This document shows, piece after piece, positions 1 through 8,442 of a stretch of 64,000 nucleotides of DNA. The stretch spans positions 496,001 to 560,000 of the forward strand of contig NZ_CP018620.1 in NCBI RefSeq assembly GCF_001908275.1. Direction: 5' to 3'. The first letter of the stretch is position 1. Every line of letters begins with the position of its first letter. The translations under genes were made by a program, and so were the position numbers. Below the pieces are notes generated by a model that ran no database searches, was not told the origin of the DNA, and saw nothing but the letters and a program-made list of their open reading frames with translations. Source of the DNA: Paenibacillus xylanexedens (GTDB taxonomy: Bacteria > Bacillota > Bacilli > Paenibacillales > Paenibacillaceae).

Positions 1-1
1 T

Positions 2-412
2 CTGGAGAGTATGAAACGGGCACGCAGCATCCATACCTCCACGCTGGACCAATCGTTATTGTATCAATATCTGAGCAACGGTAATTTCGAGAAATATTTG
101 AAGCGAGCTCGCACAGAGTATAAGCGAAAATATGAATTGGTTGTGCGTTGCCTGAAGCAGCATCTGCCAATGTGCCGAATTTCCGGTGCGGGTGGTCTGC
201 ATCTGTTCGTGCAGTTCCCGTCCGAATACAGAACCCGTGAACTGCTGGAAGCCTGTAAAGTGAAAGGTGTAACGTTCACACCAGGGGATACCTTTTATCT
301 GGAACCTGGTCAGGGTGTAAACACGATGCGTCTGGGTTTCTCCAGAGTCAGCGATGAAAATATACGTAAAGGCATTTGCATCATTGGCGAGACAGCAGCT
401 CAAATGAGATAA
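2..412 (+). CDS. MocR/GntR-type regulator, C-terminal aminotransferase-like part (partial)
   Basis: This is the last 136 codons of a gene that begins before the window; the frame is open to the first base. The sequence resembles the end of the fold-type I aminotransferase domain of MocR regulators: a conserved helix with the pattern LLYQYLSNGNFEKYLKR, then a small domain with SGAGGLHLFVQFP and a final LGFSRVSDENIRKGI segment. MocR proteins couple an N-terminal GntR winged helix, not visible here, to a PLP-binding domain. The gene sits 12 bases upstream of the D-Ala-D-Ala ligase gene on the same strand. In Brevibacillus a MocR protein called DdlR controls ddl, so the same role is a reasonable inference. 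A true aminotransferase is the alternative. Confidence 0.75.
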   Translation: MESMKRARSIHTSTLDQSLLYQYLSNGNFEKYLKRARTEYKRKYELVVRCLKQHLPMCRISGAGGLHLFVQFPSEYRTRELLEACKVKGVTFTPGDTFYLEPGQGVNTMRLGFSRVSDENIRKGICIIGETAAQMR

Positions 413-424
413 GGAGGATTTCAC

Positions 425-1345
425 ATGAAAGTTGGCGTGATTATGGGCGGTACATCTTCAGAGCGGGATATTTCCCTGCTCACCGGACAGGAGATGATTG
501 CAAACCTGAATAGAGACAAATACGAGGTTGTACCCATTGAGCTGAATACCAAGCGCGATCTAATCGACAAGTCAGCGGGGATTGATGTGGCACTGCTTGC
601 CCTGCATGGCAAATACGGCGAAGACGGTACGGTTCAAGGCACACTGGAATCCCTGGGTATTCCCTACACAGGTTGTGGCGTGCTTGCGAGCAGTGTATGC
701 ATGGATAAAGACATGTCCAAACAACTCATGCAGCATGCAGGTGTGCTTACCGGAGAATGGCTGCGAGTGAGTCATATCGAGGAACTGTCCTCTATTGCTG
801 TTCAACAATTAACGTACCCCGTGGTAGTCAAACCCAATTCAGGCGGTTCCAGCATCGGTACCCAAGTGGTGAAGGAAGCTTCCGCCCTGTCCGCTGCTGT
901 AGAGGCTGCCCTCGCCTGGGATGATACGGTCATGATTGAACAGTATATCGAAGGTGAAGAGATTACCTGTGCCATTCTGGATGGTAAGATGCTGCCGGTG
1001 ATCTCCATTCGTTCGAGCGCCGAGTTTTTCGATTATGCCTCCAAATATGATGACCACGGGGCCGATGAACAGGTTGTGCAATTGCCTTTGGAACTTCACC
1101 ATCGCGTTGAAGCCGCCGCGTTGGCCTGCTATCAGGTGCTCAAATGCAGCGTCTACGCTCGCGTGGATATGATGATTCGGGAAGGCATGCCGTATGTGCT
1201 TGAAGTGAACACGCTGCCGGGTCTTACCCGTAACAGTCTGCTGCCCAAAAGTGCAGCCGCTGCAGGCATTTCTTTTGCAGAGCTGCTGGATACCATTATT
1301 GAACTTTCATTGAAGGAAAGACCCAAGGAGGATACAACATTATGA
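425..1345 (+). CDS. ddl: D-alanine--D-alanine ligase
   Basis: Joins two D-alanines with ATP hydrolysis to make the dipeptide that ends the peptidoglycan stem peptide; cytoplasmic. The 306-residue length fits the short DdlB form. Visible ATP-grasp features are the N-terminal GGTSSERDISLLTG motif, the LHGKYGEDGTVQG segment, the glycine-rich lid VVKPNSGGSSIGT, the EEITCAI segment and the metal-binding end VLEVNTLPGLT. An AAGGAGG site lies 7 bases before the ATG. It directly follows the MocR-type gene and overlaps the GNAT gene by four bases (ATGA), which indicates one transcript and translational coupling to the next gene. Confidence 0.95.
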   Translation: MKVGVIMGGTSSERDISLLTGQEMIANLNRDKYEVVPIELNTKRDLIDKSAGIDVALLALHGKYGEDGTVQGTLESLGIPYTGCGVLASSVCMDKDMSKQLMQHAGVLTGEWLRVSHIEELSSIAVQQLTYPVVVKPNSGGSSIGTQVVKEASALSAAVEAALAWDDTVMIEQYIEGEEITCAILDGKMLPVISIRSSAEFFDYASKYDDHGADEQVVQLPLELHHRVEAAALACYQVLKCSVYARVDMMIREGMPYVLEVNTLPGLTRNSLLPKSAAAAGISFAELLDTIIELSLKERPKEDTTL

Positions 1346-1800
1346 GCCTGGATGTGACGATTAGACATAGCTCCACTACAGATCTTCAAGATATGGTCAT
1401 TCTGATGGATCAACTCGGTTATCCCACCACGTACGCCGAGATGGAAGAGCGCTATACCCATATCTCTGCGGACGCAAACTTTACTACACTGGTTGCTGAA
1501 GCACGCGGACGCGTAGTTGGACTGATCGGATTACAGACGTCTTATCTGTATGAAAAGAATGGAAGACACTGCCGTATCTTGGCATTGGTTGTGCACGACC
1601 AATTCAGAGGCTCAGGCATCGGCCGTCAGCTCATTCTTGAAGCTGAGCAATGGGCAGCCACGCATAACGTGGATTCCTTGTCTCTGAACAGTGGCAATCG
1701 CCCAGAACGTGAAGCTGCACATGAATTCTATCGCCAGATGGGCTTTATAGCCGGGAGTACCGGGTTTAGCAAAAAGCCGCAGATTTTACAGCACACTTAA
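1342..1800 (+). CDS. GNAT family N-acetyltransferase
   Basis: A 152-residue single-domain GNAT protein, expected to move an acetyl group from acetyl-CoA to an unidentified small molecule or amine. The acetyl-CoA binding loop is clear as VHDQFRGSGIGRQLI at about residues 90-104, followed by the NSGNRPEREAAHEFYRQMGF segment typical of the family C-terminus. Its ATG overlaps the ddl stop codon in an ATGA arrangement, with AAGGAGG inside the end of ddl, so it is translated with ddl. The substrate cannot be told from the sequence. Confidence 0.88.
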   Translation: MSLDVTIRHSSTTDLQDMVILMDQLGYPTTYAEMEERYTHISADANFTTLVAEARGRVVGLIGLQTSYLYEKNGRHCRILALVVHDQFRGSGIGRQLILEAEQWAATHNVDSLSLNSGNRPEREAAHEFYRQMGFIAGSTGFSKKPQILQHT

Positions 1801-1840
1801 CCTGCCGGATACGGGATACGCCCCCTTGAATATCAAACCC

Positions 1841-1886
1841 AAAAAAGAACGCCCCAATCCGCAACTTGGCGAAAAAGGGCGTTCTT
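1841..1886. terminator. bidirectional terminator
   Basis: AAGAACGCCC pairs with GGGCGTTCTT across a loop of about 20 bases, with A-runs on the left and T-rich sequence on the right. It lies between two converging genes (GNAT and a dehydrogenase). Confidence 0.75.
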
Positions 1887-1932
1887 CAGTATATATCTAT
1901 GTCGCATTGATGTGCTGTTGATGATTATGGGA

Positions 1933-2718
1933 TCAATATTTGGCTGACTGCGCACCATCAATCGGAATAATGGCTCCATTGATAAATGGTGCTTCGCCAG
2001 ACAGCAGGAAGGCAACGAGACGCCCTACTTCCTTCGGTTCACCCAAGCGCTTCGCCGGGTTGTCCTTCACGAACTCTTTGGATGCTGACTCCCAGTCATT
2101 CGGATTGATCTGTTTGAACGAGCCTATAACCATATCTGTCAGAATGGCTCCGGGTGCAATTGCATTAACGCTGATCCCATGCTCGGCGTATTCAATCGCT
2201 GCATCTTTGGTCATGCCAGCTACGGCATGTTTGCTCGCTCCGTAGGCAATCTGGTTTGGCACGGCGCGGATGCCACCGACAGACGACGAGTTCACAATAT
2301 ATCCTTCGCCCTGTTTTTTCATCACAGGCAGGACGTGCTTCAACCCGAAAAATACACCCTTCAGATTGATATCGATAACTTTATCAAACATTTCTGTCTC
2401 GTAGTTCTCGATCAGGTTTTGCTTGCCTTCAATGCCTGCATTGTTGAAAAATGCATCAATACGTCCGAACTCATTGACCGTATCGCTAACATACTTCTTC
2501 ACAGCTTCTTCGTCAGCTACGTCACCTTCAATTAGCAGAAACTCGGCATGCTGTACCTCTTCCGAGATCACACGCTTGGTCTCTTCCAGCGCCTTCATGT
2601 TCACATCCACCAAGGCAAGTTTTGCGCCTTCACGTGCAACTTCCACAGCAGCTGATCGTCCAAGACCGGAGCCACCACCTGTAATCAGGACCACTTTACC
2701 CGCAAATCGTTCAGTCAT
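1933..2718 (-). CDS. SDR family NAD(P)-dependent oxidoreductase
   Basis: Classical short-chain dehydrogenase of about 261 residues. It shows the cofactor motif TGGGSGLG at residues 13-20, the NNAG motif, the catalytic Ser region NSSSVGG and the YGASK catalytic Tyr/Lys pair, and the usual end PINGAIIPIDGA-like segment. The start is placed at position 2718 because GGGAGG lies about 11 bases before it; the frame runs open to 2772 but the extra residues look like untranslated leader. The acidic residue after the second strand (LVDVN) suggests preference for NAD(H). Substrate unknown. It stands alone. Confidence 0.88.
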   Translation of the reverse strand: MTERFAGKVVLITGGGSGLGRSAAVEVAREGAKLALVDVNMKALEETKRVISEEVQHAEFLLIEGDVADEEAVKKYVSDTVNEFGRIDAFFNNAGIEGKQNLIENYETEMFDKVIDINLKGVFFGLKHVLPVMKKQGEGYIVNSSSVGGIRAVPNQIAYGASKHAVAGMTKDAAIEYAEHGISVNAIAPGAILTDMVIGSFKQINPNDWESASKEFVKDNPAKRLGEPKEVGRLVAFLLSGEAPFINGAIIPIDGAQSAKY

Positions 2719-2879
2719 AATCCATAGACCTCCCTTTGCTGTTTTTGAGATCCTCCATACGTAAATACCCATTTCTTCATTTGCTCTAATCTAACGGGGA
2801 TCTGTTACAACCAGCATCTCAACCAGATTAGTATGCTTCCGTATGGGCCTGCCATTCGCGAGACCTGGTACGACATGAC

Positions 2880-2913
2880 AAAGAGGAGCACCTCTAATAG
2901 AGGCACTCCCCAG
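2880..2913 (-). terminator. probable terminator after the lipoprotein gene
   Basis: On the minus strand GGAGTGCCTCT pairs with AGAGGTGCTCC around a 3-base loop, followed by a short T-containing tail. It lies just past the stop of the lipoprotein gene at 2941. Confidence 0.55.
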
Positions 2914-2940
2914 CATTTCATTATTTTAAGTCATAAGAAA

Positions 2941-4476
2941 TTAAGGACGGTCAATGTAAATCCAGCCTGTTTCTTGTTCCTTATCTACAGTAGCTCCAAG
3001 GGATTCAGCCATAAAGCGCAGCGGCACATACGTCTTGCCGTCTTTGCCTACATAAGCGGATTCCACCATAGTCACTTCTTTACCAGCAACGGTTGCCTTC
3101 TTGGAACCTACGGTCAGGACAATCTCATCACCAGTGATGTCGTCAATGACAACAATTTGGTTTGAGCCTTTGGTCCATTTCACTTCAGCATCCAATTCTT
3201 CAGACACGTAGCGAAGCGGAACAAATGTTGTGTTCTTAACCGTGATCGCCCCAGCGTATTCATCATCCGGGAAGAGCACTACACTTTTACTCGTGATTCC
3301 AGCTTCATCTTTCAGCAATTGGTATGCCAGTGAATTGGAATCAAAATTGCGCAGCATCTGTCCAGGCGTAATATCATCCTTCATCAGATCCATAACGCCG
3401 CCCGAAACATCCACTTCATCAACTGCAACTGTGCCACCGATATTCCACTGTTCACTGTCTCCACTTACCGTTACGGACTTCACCGGCAGATCTTCGGAAG
3501 CAGGCAGTGCTACTTTCAGTTCAAAGTTTTGCTTGCGAACATCCAGCTTGCTGTCGAGATAAAAATCCAATTTCAGTTTGGTATCTGTGCCAAATACCGT
3601 TTTGAATTCAGGAGTCTCATTCAACAGGTTGTTCAGCTCCTGATCATAATTGACCAGCATACTGTCCAGTCCTACTTTGATGATGGCATATAGTGACGCA
3701 ACGGCTTCATCTTTCGATTCAGGAACGATCGAATTCAGCGTGTCATCTCCCCCACCTTCTACCTCATTCACTGCTTCCAGTACAGGGTAGAACACATCGT
3801 ACAGATCGCCAATCAAATCTTTCAGTCCTTGCTCATCCTTCGAAATACTCGTCAGGAAAGGTTTAACCATGGCAAGCATCTCTTCACCACTCACTTCCAG
3901 ATGCAGCTTGGAGAGGCTAAGTGCTTCGCCATTCACGGATTCCTGTACCGGTGTTACGGAGATGTTCTTCGGATTGGACAGATGCTTCAGGACAAAAGAG
4001 AACAGTTTCGGGGAAATTTCCTCGAGTTGTTTCTCCAGAGCCTTCGTATCTACCATCGGAAGCGCCTGTGCATCCTGGAACGTATCCAGAGACATGTACA
4101 GCGGTTTCTGGGCTCCGTCCAGATCAATGACCAATTGGGACTCATTCATGGACACGTGGAAAGGTAACTTCGTTCCCTCCATGCTCAGTGTACCTTTGAT
4201 CGATGCTGTCTTCGCATCTTTCATTTTGGCTTGATCAATATCCAGGGATATGGAGTTAATAAGTTCGATCATTTCAAGGTCTTTTTCTGTAGCAAATTCC
4301 TTAGCCGGTTCTATGTTTATATTCATGGATTGTCTGGATTCACCGGACTTGATACTCGCGCCATTGGCCATTGCTTTGCCAACGTCTACTCCACCCACAG
4401 CCTGACATCCTGTAAGAACAACCATTAAAAGTACTAGTGGCACTGCCATCCATTGGACTAACTTCCGATTCGTAAT
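2941..4476 (-). CDS. lipoprotein with copper-amine-oxidase-N-like (stalk) domain
   Basis: A secreted lipoprotein of about 511 residues. The N-terminus has a hydrophobic stretch ending in a lipobox (VLTGC), so the mature protein should be lipid-anchored outside the membrane. The last 110 residues form a copper-amine-oxidase-N-like domain, with two copies of the TxVPLRxxxExL pattern; such domains are common on Paenibacillus surface proteins. The middle resembles no enzyme I recognise. The first ATG (4449) has no ribosome site and would give a signal peptide without positive charge. An ATT at 4474-4476, six bases after AAGGAGGA, adds the residues TNRKLVQW before that ATG, giving a proper charged n-region. 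I therefore place the start there, with moderate confidence. Confidence 0.8.
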   Translation of the reverse strand: MTNRKLVQWMAVPLVLLMVVLTGCQAVGGVDVGKAMANGASIKSGESRQSMNINIEPAKEFATEKDLEMIELINSISLDIDQAKMKDAKTASIKGTLSMEGTKLPFHVSMNESQLVIDLDGAQKPLYMSLDTFQDAQALPMVDTKALEKQLEEISPKLFSFVLKHLSNPKNISVTPVQESVNGEALSLSKLHLEVSGEEMLAMVKPFLTSISKDEQGLKDLIGDLYDVFYPVLEAVNEVEGGGDDTLNSIVPESKDEAVASLYAIIKVGLDSMLVNYDQELNNLLNETPEFKTVFGTDTKLKLDFYLDSKLDVRKQNFELKVALPASEDLPVKSVTVSGDSEQWNIGGTVAVDEVDVSGGVMDLMKDDITPGQMLRNFDSNSLAYQLLKDEAGITSKSVVLFPDDEYAGAITVKNTTFVPLRYVSEELDAEVKWTKGSNQIVVIDDITGDEIVLTVGSKKATVAGKEVTMVESAYVGKDGKTYVPLRFMAESLGATVDKEQETGWIYIDRP

Positions 4477-4549
4477 ATGAACTCCTCCTTAGAAAAATAT
4501 GGTTCAATTCCATTATGAAGGTATAGGTAATTCTTGTAAACGGATACGC

Positions 4550-4592
4550 AAAAAAATAAACCAAAAGGCCGGAACATGTCCGACCTCTGGTC
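4550..4592 (-). terminator. terminator
   Basis: On the minus strand CCAGAGGTCGGA pairs imperfectly with TCCGGCCTTTTGG and is followed by a T-run. It lies downstream of the 42-residue acidic protein gene. Confidence 0.65.
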
Positions 4593-4657
4593 TATCTATA
4601 TTTCAGCATATCGTATGTTTCGATAAAACATCCTGCTTCATTGTGCAATGCTGGGAG

Positions 4658-4786
4658 TTATTCTTGCTCCTGATCTTCTGCGAGTTTCTCATCCGTTTCT
4701 TCATCTTCCGCAGTTGCGGGAGTCTCGAATTGATCCGGCTCGTCCTCTTGAATCGCTTTGTTTTCTTCGTTCTGATCCTGTGTCAT
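4658..4786 (-). CDS. 42-residue highly acidic small protein
   Basis: A short open frame running from ATG at 4786 to TAA at 4658, with GAGAGGG 8 bases upstream of the start and a rho-independent terminator 65 bases after the stop. The product is dominated by Asp, Glu and Gln (for example QEDEPDQFETPATAEDEETDE) and has no hydrophobic segment, so it should be soluble and probably disordered. I do not recognise a family. The ribosome site, terminator and clean reading frame support a real gene; codon use agrees with its neighbours. Confidence 0.5.
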   Translation of the reverse strand: MTQDQNEENKAIQEDEPDQFETPATAEDEETDEKLAEDQEQE

Positions 4787-4917
4787 ATCGCATTCCCTCT
4801 CTTCTACCGGATTGTCATGTCATCAAGGCCTGAGCCTTGTGTCTATCAATAACCCGAATAGGCGTAGTTCAAACCTGCCTCAATATCGGCATGACATTTT
4901 CCATCATAATTGCTCAT

Positions 4918-5385
4918 TTAGAAAACATAAAAGATGATGCCGTTCCCACTTGCAGCCGTGGCCTGAAATAAGGCCTGGATATCATCCACAGTCTGAACGA
5001 TCTCCTGAAATGTCTCTTCCGCGTCCCAATCTTCCATGACAGGATAGACGCCTTCAGCGATCATATGGTCCAGGCTATACCGCTCCTTTAATTCTTCCGG
5101 TGTGAGCCGCTCCAATGCCATGTAGGCTTCCAGCACCTGCTCGTTACTAAGCAAAAACAGATCCATATCCGAATAGTTTCCCAAGTATTGCTCACCTGCG
5201 AGAGGCACCACATATCCCAGGGGCGGCTCCCCTTCTACCAAGTTACCGTTCAGCGTGAACTGCAGCATTTGCCATGTTTTATCGATATCCAGATCCACTG
5301 CACAATCATGCACACTGATCTCACCTGACTTGATGGATTCAACTAGCTCCTTCGTAACCACAAGATATCTGCCGGACATTCCCAT
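4918..5385 (-). CDS. DUF1877 (YfbM-like) protein
   Basis: A 155-residue soluble protein of the YfbM/DUF1877 type: MGMSGRYLVVT at the start, the DIDKTWQMLQFTLNG segment near residue 35, the PLGYVVPLAG motif and an acidic centre, ending in IFYVF. The function of this family is not established. AGGAGGGG lies before the ATG. It is divergent from the DUF4385 gene, with about 95 bases between them that probably hold both promoters. Confidence 0.8.
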   Translation of the reverse strand: MGMSGRYLVVTKELVESIKSGEISVHDCAVDLDIDKTWQMLQFTLNGNLVEGEPPLGYVVPLAGEQYLGNYSDMDLFLLSNEQVLEAYMALERLTPEELKERYSLDHMIAEGVYPVMEDWDAEETFQEIVQTVDDIQALFQATAASGNGIIFYVF

Positions 5386-5481
5386 ACCGCTACCCCTCCT
5401 GTGTAATTCCTTCTATTGTTCCCCATTAACCGTGCTTGTTGGTTCAGAATCGGGGTAATCCCTATCAAGGAGGGCGTATAC

Positions 5482-5946
5482 ATGAAAAAATTTGATTACA
5501 GTCTCAATTATGATGAGTTGGATCTGCGCAAACATCCTGAGCTGTACACCGTAGGCCGGGGAGAGCAAGGTGTTCTCATGGTTGAGCCATACAAGGGCGA
5601 GATTCTGCCACACTGGCGGTTCAAAACACCCGAGATTGCGACGGAGTCATCGGAGAAGATCTATGAGCTATTTTTGGAGTATAAGAAAAAGGGTGATTTC
5701 GTCGGTATGGATATGGCTCGCAAATTTCTCCAGATGGGTTATACACGGGCCAGACGTTATACAAATCACAAAGGAGGACGCAAATACTCAAAGGAGGATG
5801 GCTCAATCTTGCCCTATCAGAATGATAAGGTGAAGGCAGAAGCCGCGGCTATATTCAAAACACAATGGGAGATTGCGAAGACGGATCCAGACTATGTGAA
5901 GATGAAGAAGGAGCATCGGGAAAAGTACGAGTCTGATGAGGCGTAG
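5482..5946 (+). CDS. DUF4385 family protein
   Basis: A 154-residue basic, tryptophan- and lysine-rich soluble protein. It carries a GRGEQGVLMVEPYKGEIL segment, then HWRFKTPEIA and a C-terminal Lys-rich helix, which matches what I know of the DUF4385 family; the function is unknown. The start is the ATG at 5482, eight bases after AAGGAGGG; upstream codons in the frame overlap the leader. The stop is immediately followed by the TerD/VWA gene region. Confidence 0.75.
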   Translation: MKKFDYSLNYDELDLRKHPELYTVGRGEQGVLMVEPYKGEILPHWRFKTPEIATESSEKIYELFLEYKKKGDFVGMDMARKFLQMGYTRARRYTNHKGGRKYSKEDGSILPYQNDKVKAEAAAIFKTQWEIAKTDPDYVKMKKEHREKYESDEA

Positions 5947-6050
5947 GATCAACGGTGAAAAGATTGACTTATGGAAACATTTGTCTCAGAATCGATCTTG
6001 TTACTGTACATTTTCAACCATTATATTGGAGAAGAGAGGCGCATCCGATT

Positions 6051-7358
6051 ATGACAGATTCGTTCATCCACTTAAACACAGGCCAGAATATCAGTATCAA
6101 CGAATCCACCCAACTTCAGGTAACCATTCAATGTACATCATCTCCTTCTCCCTTGGATGTTAGTTGCTTTATGGTGAACGAAGAGGGAAAGGTCCCATCT
6201 GACGACTATTTTGTATTTTATAATCAGAAGGCCGATCCCCATCAAAGTGTGCTTCTGCAACAGGCAGAGGAACTGAAATCCTCTTTTGTACTGGATACAA
6301 ATCAATTACGGCAGGCCCCTGTGGAAAAATGTGTGTTTACGGCTACTCTGGATGCGGGAGGGACTTTCGCCGATGTTCAGGCATGTCAGGCGATTGTACA
6401 AGCGGGTTCCCAGCAGATCACCTATGAGATCACACAGGTCACTGCGGAAACAGCACTTATTCTCATTGAAATCTATAAGTATCGTGACGGGTTCAAAGTT
6501 CGTGCGATTGGACGAGGTTTCTTTGGTGGATTGCAGCCGCTGGCAGAGTCATTCGGTGTTGAAATTGAGAGTAACGACACCTCGGAAGCCGAACAAGTTC
6601 TTCTCACGGCACAAGCTGAAGTAGCAGCGGCCTCTCCAGAAGTCTTGTCACCTGTTGCTGCACCAAACACGATTCATCCGCCGCTTAACCTGACCAAGAT
6701 CGATCTCCTCAAGCGTAAAGTAACCCTGTCTCTGCAAAAGAAAAAGATCGAACCTATACAGGCACGTGTTGCCGTTGTATTTGATGCATCAGGCTCCATG
6801 TACCATCTGTATCGTAAAGGCATCGTGCAAGAAGCCTTCGAGCGTATCCTGGCGATTGCATCCGCTTTTGATGATAACGGAGAGCTGGACGTCTGGTTCT
6901 TCGCCAAAGACTTCTTGCGTGCACCTAGCGTCACCGCCAGGGATTTCGAGAATTATATTGAACGCACATATACGCTGGGAAGCAAAGGCGGTACCAATAA
7001 CGAACCTCCTGTGATGCAGGATGTCATTCGCAAATATACGATCGAGGAACCCGATGTGAAGATTCCAACGTATATTATCTTTTTTAGCGATGGTGGAGTC
7101 AGTCAAAAAGGGAAAATCATGCGGCTTATTACCGAAAGCTCAACCAAAAACCTGTTCTGGCAATTTGTTGGCCTAGGCCAAGCCAATTACGGTATCCTTG
7201 AGAAACTAGATGATATGACTGGACGTTTCATCGATAATGCTGACTTTTTTGCTCTCGACGACATCTCCAAGATCAGCGATGAAGAATTGTACGATCGTCT
7301 CCTCACTGAATTTCCAGGTTGGATAAAGGAAGCTCGGGCCAAAGGCATTTTGGCCTAA
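6051..7358 (+). CDS. TerD-like and VWA domain protein (TerF/TerY-like)
   Basis: A 435-residue cytoplasmic protein with two parts. Residues 1 to about 180 resemble a TerD domain (LNTGQNISI at the start, VSCFMVNEEGKVPSDDYFVFYNQ, and the EIYKYRDGFKVRAIGRGFFGGL end). Residues about 235-430 form a von Willebrand A domain with the metal-ion site DASGSM, followed by a conserved TYIIFFSDGG strand. Such fusions belong to the tellurite-resistance-associated Ter family, thought to act in stress response with calcium binding; the exact role is unknown. The ATG at 6051 is chosen for the GAGAGG before it and because the TerD homology starts there. The usual terZABCD neighbours are absent, so this is a stand-alone member. 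Confidence 0.82.
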   Translation: MTDSFIHLNTGQNISINESTQLQVTIQCTSSPSPLDVSCFMVNEEGKVPSDDYFVFYNQKADPHQSVLLQQAEELKSSFVLDTNQLRQAPVEKCVFTATLDAGGTFADVQACQAIVQAGSQQITYEITQVTAETALILIEIYKYRDGFKVRAIGRGFFGGLQPLAESFGVEIESNDTSEAEQVLLTAQAEVAAASPEVLSPVAAPNTIHPPLNLTKIDLLKRKVTLSLQKKKIEPIQARVAVVFDASGSMYHLYRKGIVQEAFERILAIASAFDDNGELDVWFFAKDFLRAPSVTARDFENYIERTYTLGSKGGTNNEPPVMQDVIRKYTIEEPDVKIPTYIIFFSDGGVSQKGKIMRLITESSTKNLFWQFVGLGQANYGILEKLDDMTGRFIDNADFFALDDISKISDEELYDRLLTEFPGWIKEARAKGILA

Positions 7359-7380
7359 AGCTTTTACCCTATACCACTAA

Positions 7381-8196
7381 TCAGGCTTGTACTTTTTCTG
7401 GTTTAACACCCTCGGAACGTGGACGGAGCATACTTCCTACGATTCGCAACATGGACTTGCGTGGTATGAGACGGGTGAACTGTGCTGTCCAATAATTCCT
7501 GGCCCCTGGCACAGCATAAGGTTTGCCTGACTCCAGCGCCCTCATGGCTACGGCCACGACATGCTCAGGTGTATCACGTTTGCCCACCGAGGCTTCATCA
7601 GCACCCACCACATCAAAAAACGAAGTCTCGGTTGAGCCTGGGCATAGTGCCAAAAACTGAACGCCACGCTTCCTGTTTTCTTCGTATAATGCCTCTGTAA
7701 AAGAAAGTACAAATGCCTTTGTCGCTCCATACACAGCCATATACGGATCAGGTTGAAAGGCAGCCGTCGACGATACATTAATGACAGCACCATTTTTCTT
7801 CTGTAACATGCCTGGCAAGAAAAGATGCGTCATGTTCGTCAAGGCGAGCACGTTCAACATAATCTCCTCCTGTTGCCGGGAACCATCCAGTTGTTCAAAA
7901 CATCCATGGGTAGCAAATCCCGCATTGTTGATCAGCATATCGATGTGTATTCCCCGATTCTGACATTCCTCATATACGTTCTGAGGTGCCTCTACTTCGG
8001 AGAGATCCGATACAATTACCTCAGCCCTTACTTGATATGTACGTTCTATACGTTCTGCCAATTGATTCAGTTTGGACTCTGTTCTGGCCACCAGCACGAT
8101 ATTTTTACCCTTGGAAGCCATTTCGAGTGCAAAAATTTCCCCAATACCTGAAGAAGCACCTGTAATAAGTACCCATTGATGCTGTTCCTTTATCAT
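7381..8196 (-). CDS. SDR family oxidoreductase
   Basis: A 271-residue short-chain dehydrogenase with the cofactor motif TGASSGIG at residues 11-18, VARTES after the second strand (suggesting NADP), INNAG, NVSSTAAF and the catalytic YGATKAFV. It resembles the YqjQ/DltE-like group, with a basic C-terminal tail that may touch the membrane. It is divergent from the TetR gene at 8443, and the space between them contains two identical operator-like sites, so it is probably the TetR target. The substrate is unknown. Confidence 0.88.
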   Translation of the reverse strand: MIKEQHQWVLITGASSGIGEIFALEMASKGKNIVLVARTESKLNQLAERIERTYQVRAEVIVSDLSEVEAPQNVYEECQNRGIHIDMLINNAGFATHGCFEQLDGSRQQEEIMLNVLALTNMTHLFLPGMLQKKNGAVINVSSTAAFQPDPYMAVYGATKAFVLSFTEALYEENRKRGVQFLALCPGSTETSFFDVVGADEASVGKRDTPEHVVAVAMRALESGKPYAVPGARNYWTAQFTRLIPRKSMLRIVGSMLRPRSEGVKPEKVQA

Positions 8197-8241
8197 CTCT
8201 CATCCATCCTCTGTGCATAATTTAAACACTTGTTTTCATTA

Positions 8242-8257
8242 GGAAACACTGTTTCTG
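8242..8257. promoter_or_regulatory. TetR operator candidate 1
   Basis: GGAAACACTGTTTCTG contains the inverted repeat GAAAC-N3-GTTTC. The same 16-base pattern GGAAACNNNGTTTCTG occurs again at 8394. This copy lies 46 bases upstream of the dehydrogenase gene. Confidence 0.6.
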
Positions 8258-8393
8258 TATAGAATCATCGTAACCAAAATCTATGACGCTGTCAAATACA
8301 TTTGTTAAATTTGAACCTAGAACGTGGTGCTTACTTATTAAACTCGGATTAAATTGACGTTATCCGGCGTAAAACAGTAGAATGACCATAAAA

Positions 8394-8409
8394 GGAAACG
8401 TAGTTTCTG
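8394..8409. promoter_or_regulatory. TetR operator candidate 2
   Basis: GGAAACGTAGTTTCTG, the second copy of GGAAACNNNGTTTCTG, placed 34 bases before the TetR start, where binding would allow autorepression. Confidence 0.6.
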
Positions 8410-8442
8410 TTCAACAACAATACGGTTACGAGGATGAAATCA

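Noticed and set aside
3829..4167. 112-residue plus-strand frame inside the lipoprotein gene
   Set aside because: Antisense shadow of a clear gene; no ribosome site.
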